Shown in pieces: positions 61,501 to 64,000 of a stretch of DNA of 64,000 bases. Source of the DNA: Isoperla grammatica. Taxonomy: Eukaryota > Arthropoda > Insecta > Plecoptera > Perlodidae. The position numbers were made by a program, and so were the translations under genes. The notes below the pieces were generated by a model. The model was not told the origin of the DNA. It worked only from the letters and a program-made list of their open reading frames with translations, and ran no database searches. Location: the NCBI GenBank assembly GCA_945910005.1, contig OX246744.1:40868406-40932405 (forward strand), in the 5' to 3' direction. The stretch's first letter is position 1, and every line of letters starts with the position of its first letter.

Positions 61501-64000
61501 CTGTATGATACAGGCCAGGCGGCTATTGTACGCTGTGTAAGCACCTCCAGCTGTATGATACAGGCCAGGCGGCTATTGTACGCTGTGTAAGCACCTCTAG
61601 CTGTATGATACAGGCCAGGCGGCTATTGTACGCTGTGTAAGCACCTCTAGCTGTATGATACAGGCCAGGCGGCTATTGTACGCTGTGTAAGCACCTCTAG
61701 CTGTATGATACAGGCCAGGCGGCTATTGTACGCTGTGTCAGCACCTCTAGCTGTATGATACAGGCCAGGCGGCTATTGTACGCTGTGTAAGCACCTCTAG
61801 CTGTATGATACAGACAGGCAGCTATTGTACGCTGTGTAAGCACCTCTAGCTGTATGATACAGGCCAGGCGGCTATTGTACGCTGTGTAAGCACCTCTAGC
61901 TGTATGATACAGACAGGCAGCTATTGTACGCTGTGTAAGCACCTCTAGCTGTATGATACAGGCCAGGCGGCTATTGTACGCTGTGTAAGCACCTCTAGCT
62001 GTATGATACAGGCCAGGCGGCTATTGTACGCTGTGTAAGCACCTCTAGCTGTATGATACAGGCCAGGCGGCTATTGTACGCTGTGTAAGCACCTCTAGCT
62101 GTATGATACAGACAGGCAGCTATTGTACGCTGTGTAAGCACCTCTAGCTGTATGATACAGGCCAGGCAGCTATTGTACGCTGTGTAAGCACCTCTAGCTG
62201 TATGATACAGACAGGCGGCTATTGTACGCTGTGTAAGCACCTCTAGATGTATGATACAGGCCAGGCGGCTATTGTACGCTGTGTAAGCACCTCTAGCTGT
62301 ATGATACAGGCCAGGCGGCTATTGTACGCTGTGTAAGCACCTCTAGCTGTATGATACAGGCCAGGCGGCTATTGTACGCTGTGTAAGCACCTCTAGCTGT
62401 ATGATACAGGCCAGGCGGCTATTGTACGCTGTGTAAGCACCTCTAGCTGTATGATACAGGCCAGGCGGCTATTGTACGCTGTGTAAGCACCTCTAGCTGT
62501 ATGATACAGACAGGCAGCTATTGTACGCTGTGTAAGCACCTCTAGCTGTATGATACAGGCCAGGCGGCTATTGTACGCTGTGTAAGCACCTCTAGCTGTA
62601 TGATACAGGCCAGGCGGCTATTGTACGCTGTGTAAGCACCTCTAGCTGTATGATACAGACAGGCAGCTATTGTACGCTGTGTAAGCACCTCTAGCTGTAT
62701 GATACAGACAGGCAGCTATTGTACGCTGTGTAAGCACCTCTAGCTGTATGATACAGGCCAGGCGGCTATTGTACGCTGTGTAAGCACCTCTAGCTGTATG
62801 ATACAGGCCAGGCGGCTATTGTACGCTGTGTAAGCACCTCTAGCTGTATGATACAGGCCAGGCGGCTATTGTACGCTGTGTAAGCACCTCTAGCTGTATG
62901 ATACAGGCCAGGCAGCTATTGTACGCTGTGTAAGCACCTCTAGCTGTATGATACAGGCCAGGCGGCTATTGTACGCTGTGTAAGCACCTCTAGCTGTATG
63001 ATACAGGCCAGGCGGCTATTGTACGCTGTGTAAGCACCTCTAGCTGTATGATACAGGCCAGGCGGCTATTGTACGCTGTGTAAGCACCTCTAGCTGTATG
63101 ATACAGGCCAGGCGGCTATTGTACGCTGTGTAAGCACCTCTAGCTGTATGATACAGGCCAGGCGGCTATTGTACGCTGTGTAAGCACCTCTAGCTGTATG
63201 ATACAGGCCAGGCGGCTATTGTACGCTGTGTAAGCACCTCTAGCTGTATGATACAGGCCAGGCAGCTATTGTACGCTGTGTAAGCACCTCTAGCTGTATG
63301 ATACAGACAGGCGGCTATTGTACGCTGTGTAAGCACCTCTAGCTGTATGATACAGACAGGCGGCTATTGTACGCTGTGTAAGCACCTCTAGCTGTATGAT
63401 ACAGGCCAGGCGGCTATTGTACGCTGTGTAAGCACCTCTAGCTGTATGATACAGGCCAGGCGGCTATTGTACGCTGTGTAAGCACCTCTAGCTGTATGAT
63501 ACAGGCCAGGCGGCTATTGTACGCTGTGTAAGCACCTCTAGCTGTATGATACAGGCCAGGCGGCTATTGTACGCTGTGTAAGCACCTCTAGCTGTATGAT
63601 ACAGGCCAGGCAGCTATTGTACGCTGTGTAAGCACCTCTAGCTGTATGATACAGACAGGCAGCTATTGTACGCTGTGTAAGCACCTCTAGCTGTATGATA
63701 CAGGCCAGGCGGCTATTGTACGCTGTGTAAGCACCTCTAGCTGTATGATACAGGCCAGGCGGCTATTGTACGCTGTGTAAGCACCTCTAGCTGTATGATA
63801 CAGGCCAGGCGGCTATTGTACGCTGTGTAAGCACCTCTAGATGTATGATACAGGCCAGGCGGCTATTGTACGCTGTGTAAGCACCTCTAGCTGTATGATA
63901 CAGGCCAGGCGGCTATTGTACGCTGTGTAAGCACCTCTAGCTGTATGATACAGGCCAGGCGGCTATTGTACGCTGTGTAAGCACCTCTAGCTGTATGATA
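61500..64000. repeat. Return to mostly 50-bp form
   Basis: From about 61.5 kb the common 50-base monomer again dominates, with scattered GACAGGCAG copies, much like the early homogeneous zone. The array is still running at the last base. Confidence 0.85.

Larger units (their letters stand above)
26871..64000. repeat. 49-51-bp satellite array, about 37 kb, continues past the window
   Basis: Head-to-tail monomers without interruption; about 750 copies by length. The commonest 50-base form contains TGATACAGGCCAGGCGGC, TATTGTACGCTGTGTAAGC and ACCTCTAGCTGTA. Two switches create most variants: GGCCAGGCGG against GACAGGCAG or GACAGGCGG (one base shorter), and TAAGCACCTCTAGC against TACGCACTCCCCAGC (one base longer). 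Nearly every monomer keeps the dyad CTGTATGATACAG. No foreign insertion was seen. Open frames of 60-160 residues on both strands reflect missing stops in particular variant orders, not genes. Function unknown; pericentromeric, subtelomeric or other heterochromatic satellite are all possible. Confidence 0.97.

Noticed and set aside
26871..64000. Many 60-160-residue open frames on both strands
   Set aside because: They recur wherever a certain order of 49/50/51-base monomers removes stops, in several frames and both strands, and vanish in the homogeneous 50-base zone.
26871..64000. CRISPR-like repeat array
   Set aside because: Monomers are directly contiguous with no unique spacers, and the context is eukaryotic; this is satellite DNA.

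Overview
The window looks like arthropod nuclear DNA, probably insect and possibly crustacean. Evidence: long runs of the arthropod telomere pentamer TTAGG/CCTAA lie inside the sequence, all coding remnants are metazoan transposable elements, and there are no bacterial-type operons. About 85% of the window is tandem or dispersed repeat. I see no intact host protein-coding gene, no functional tRNA or rRNA gene, and no CRISPR.

Layout. 0.47-1.5 kb: a 93-bp tandem repeat. 1.7-3.2 kb: dispersed repeat copies, including an inverted copy of a SINE body. 3.2-7.1 kb: a 3.9-kb element with ~225-bp terminal inverted repeats, holding an inferred spliced leader and one decayed gene of an arthropod/cnidarian multicopy family (N-terminal CxxC pairs, a DNADHN..DGHGTFHVMGG core, a C-terminal CXC cysteine cluster). 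This is my best candidate for a poorly described mobile system. 7.4-10.9 kb: telomere-like CCTAA blocks alternating with TTTCCG/TTTTCG blocks, with a 151-bp MITE whose empty site survives in a second copy, plus 5-bp and 20/60-bp repeats. 10.9-11.6 kb: a 13-bp minisatellite. 12.8-14.6 kb: a ~165-bp satellite split by a 777-bp hAT-like non-autonomous element. 14.6-15.0 kb: a tRNA-headed SINE with a TTTA tail.

15.2-20.8 kb: a nearly full-length LINE of the Tx1 (L1-Tx1) clade. ORF1 has a CCHC knuckle; ORF2 has an apurinic-type endonuclease, a reverse transcriptase and a C-terminal CCHC, and is broken by one frameshift just before YADD. The LINE sits inside a CTAT microsatellite that continues on both sides. 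20.8-22.3 kb: the rest of that compound microsatellite, including 1.1 kb of pure CTGT. 23.7-24.7 kb: seven 149-bp repeats, each with a TGACGTCA palindrome. 25.0-26.1 kb, minus strand: the 3' part of a second LINE with a restriction-like endonuclease (R2/R4 type), cut off at its 5' side exactly at an ATT/TAA microsatellite.

26.87-64.0 kb: one uninterrupted satellite array of 49-51-bp monomers (roughly 750 copies by length), running off the window end. It has homogeneous zones, mosaic zones with higher-order repetition, and a 13-bp dyad in nearly every monomer.

The genes do not form a pathway. They are separate mobile elements that landed in, or moved with, simple repeats. Two unrelated LINEs each sit against the kind of microsatellite their clades are known to target.
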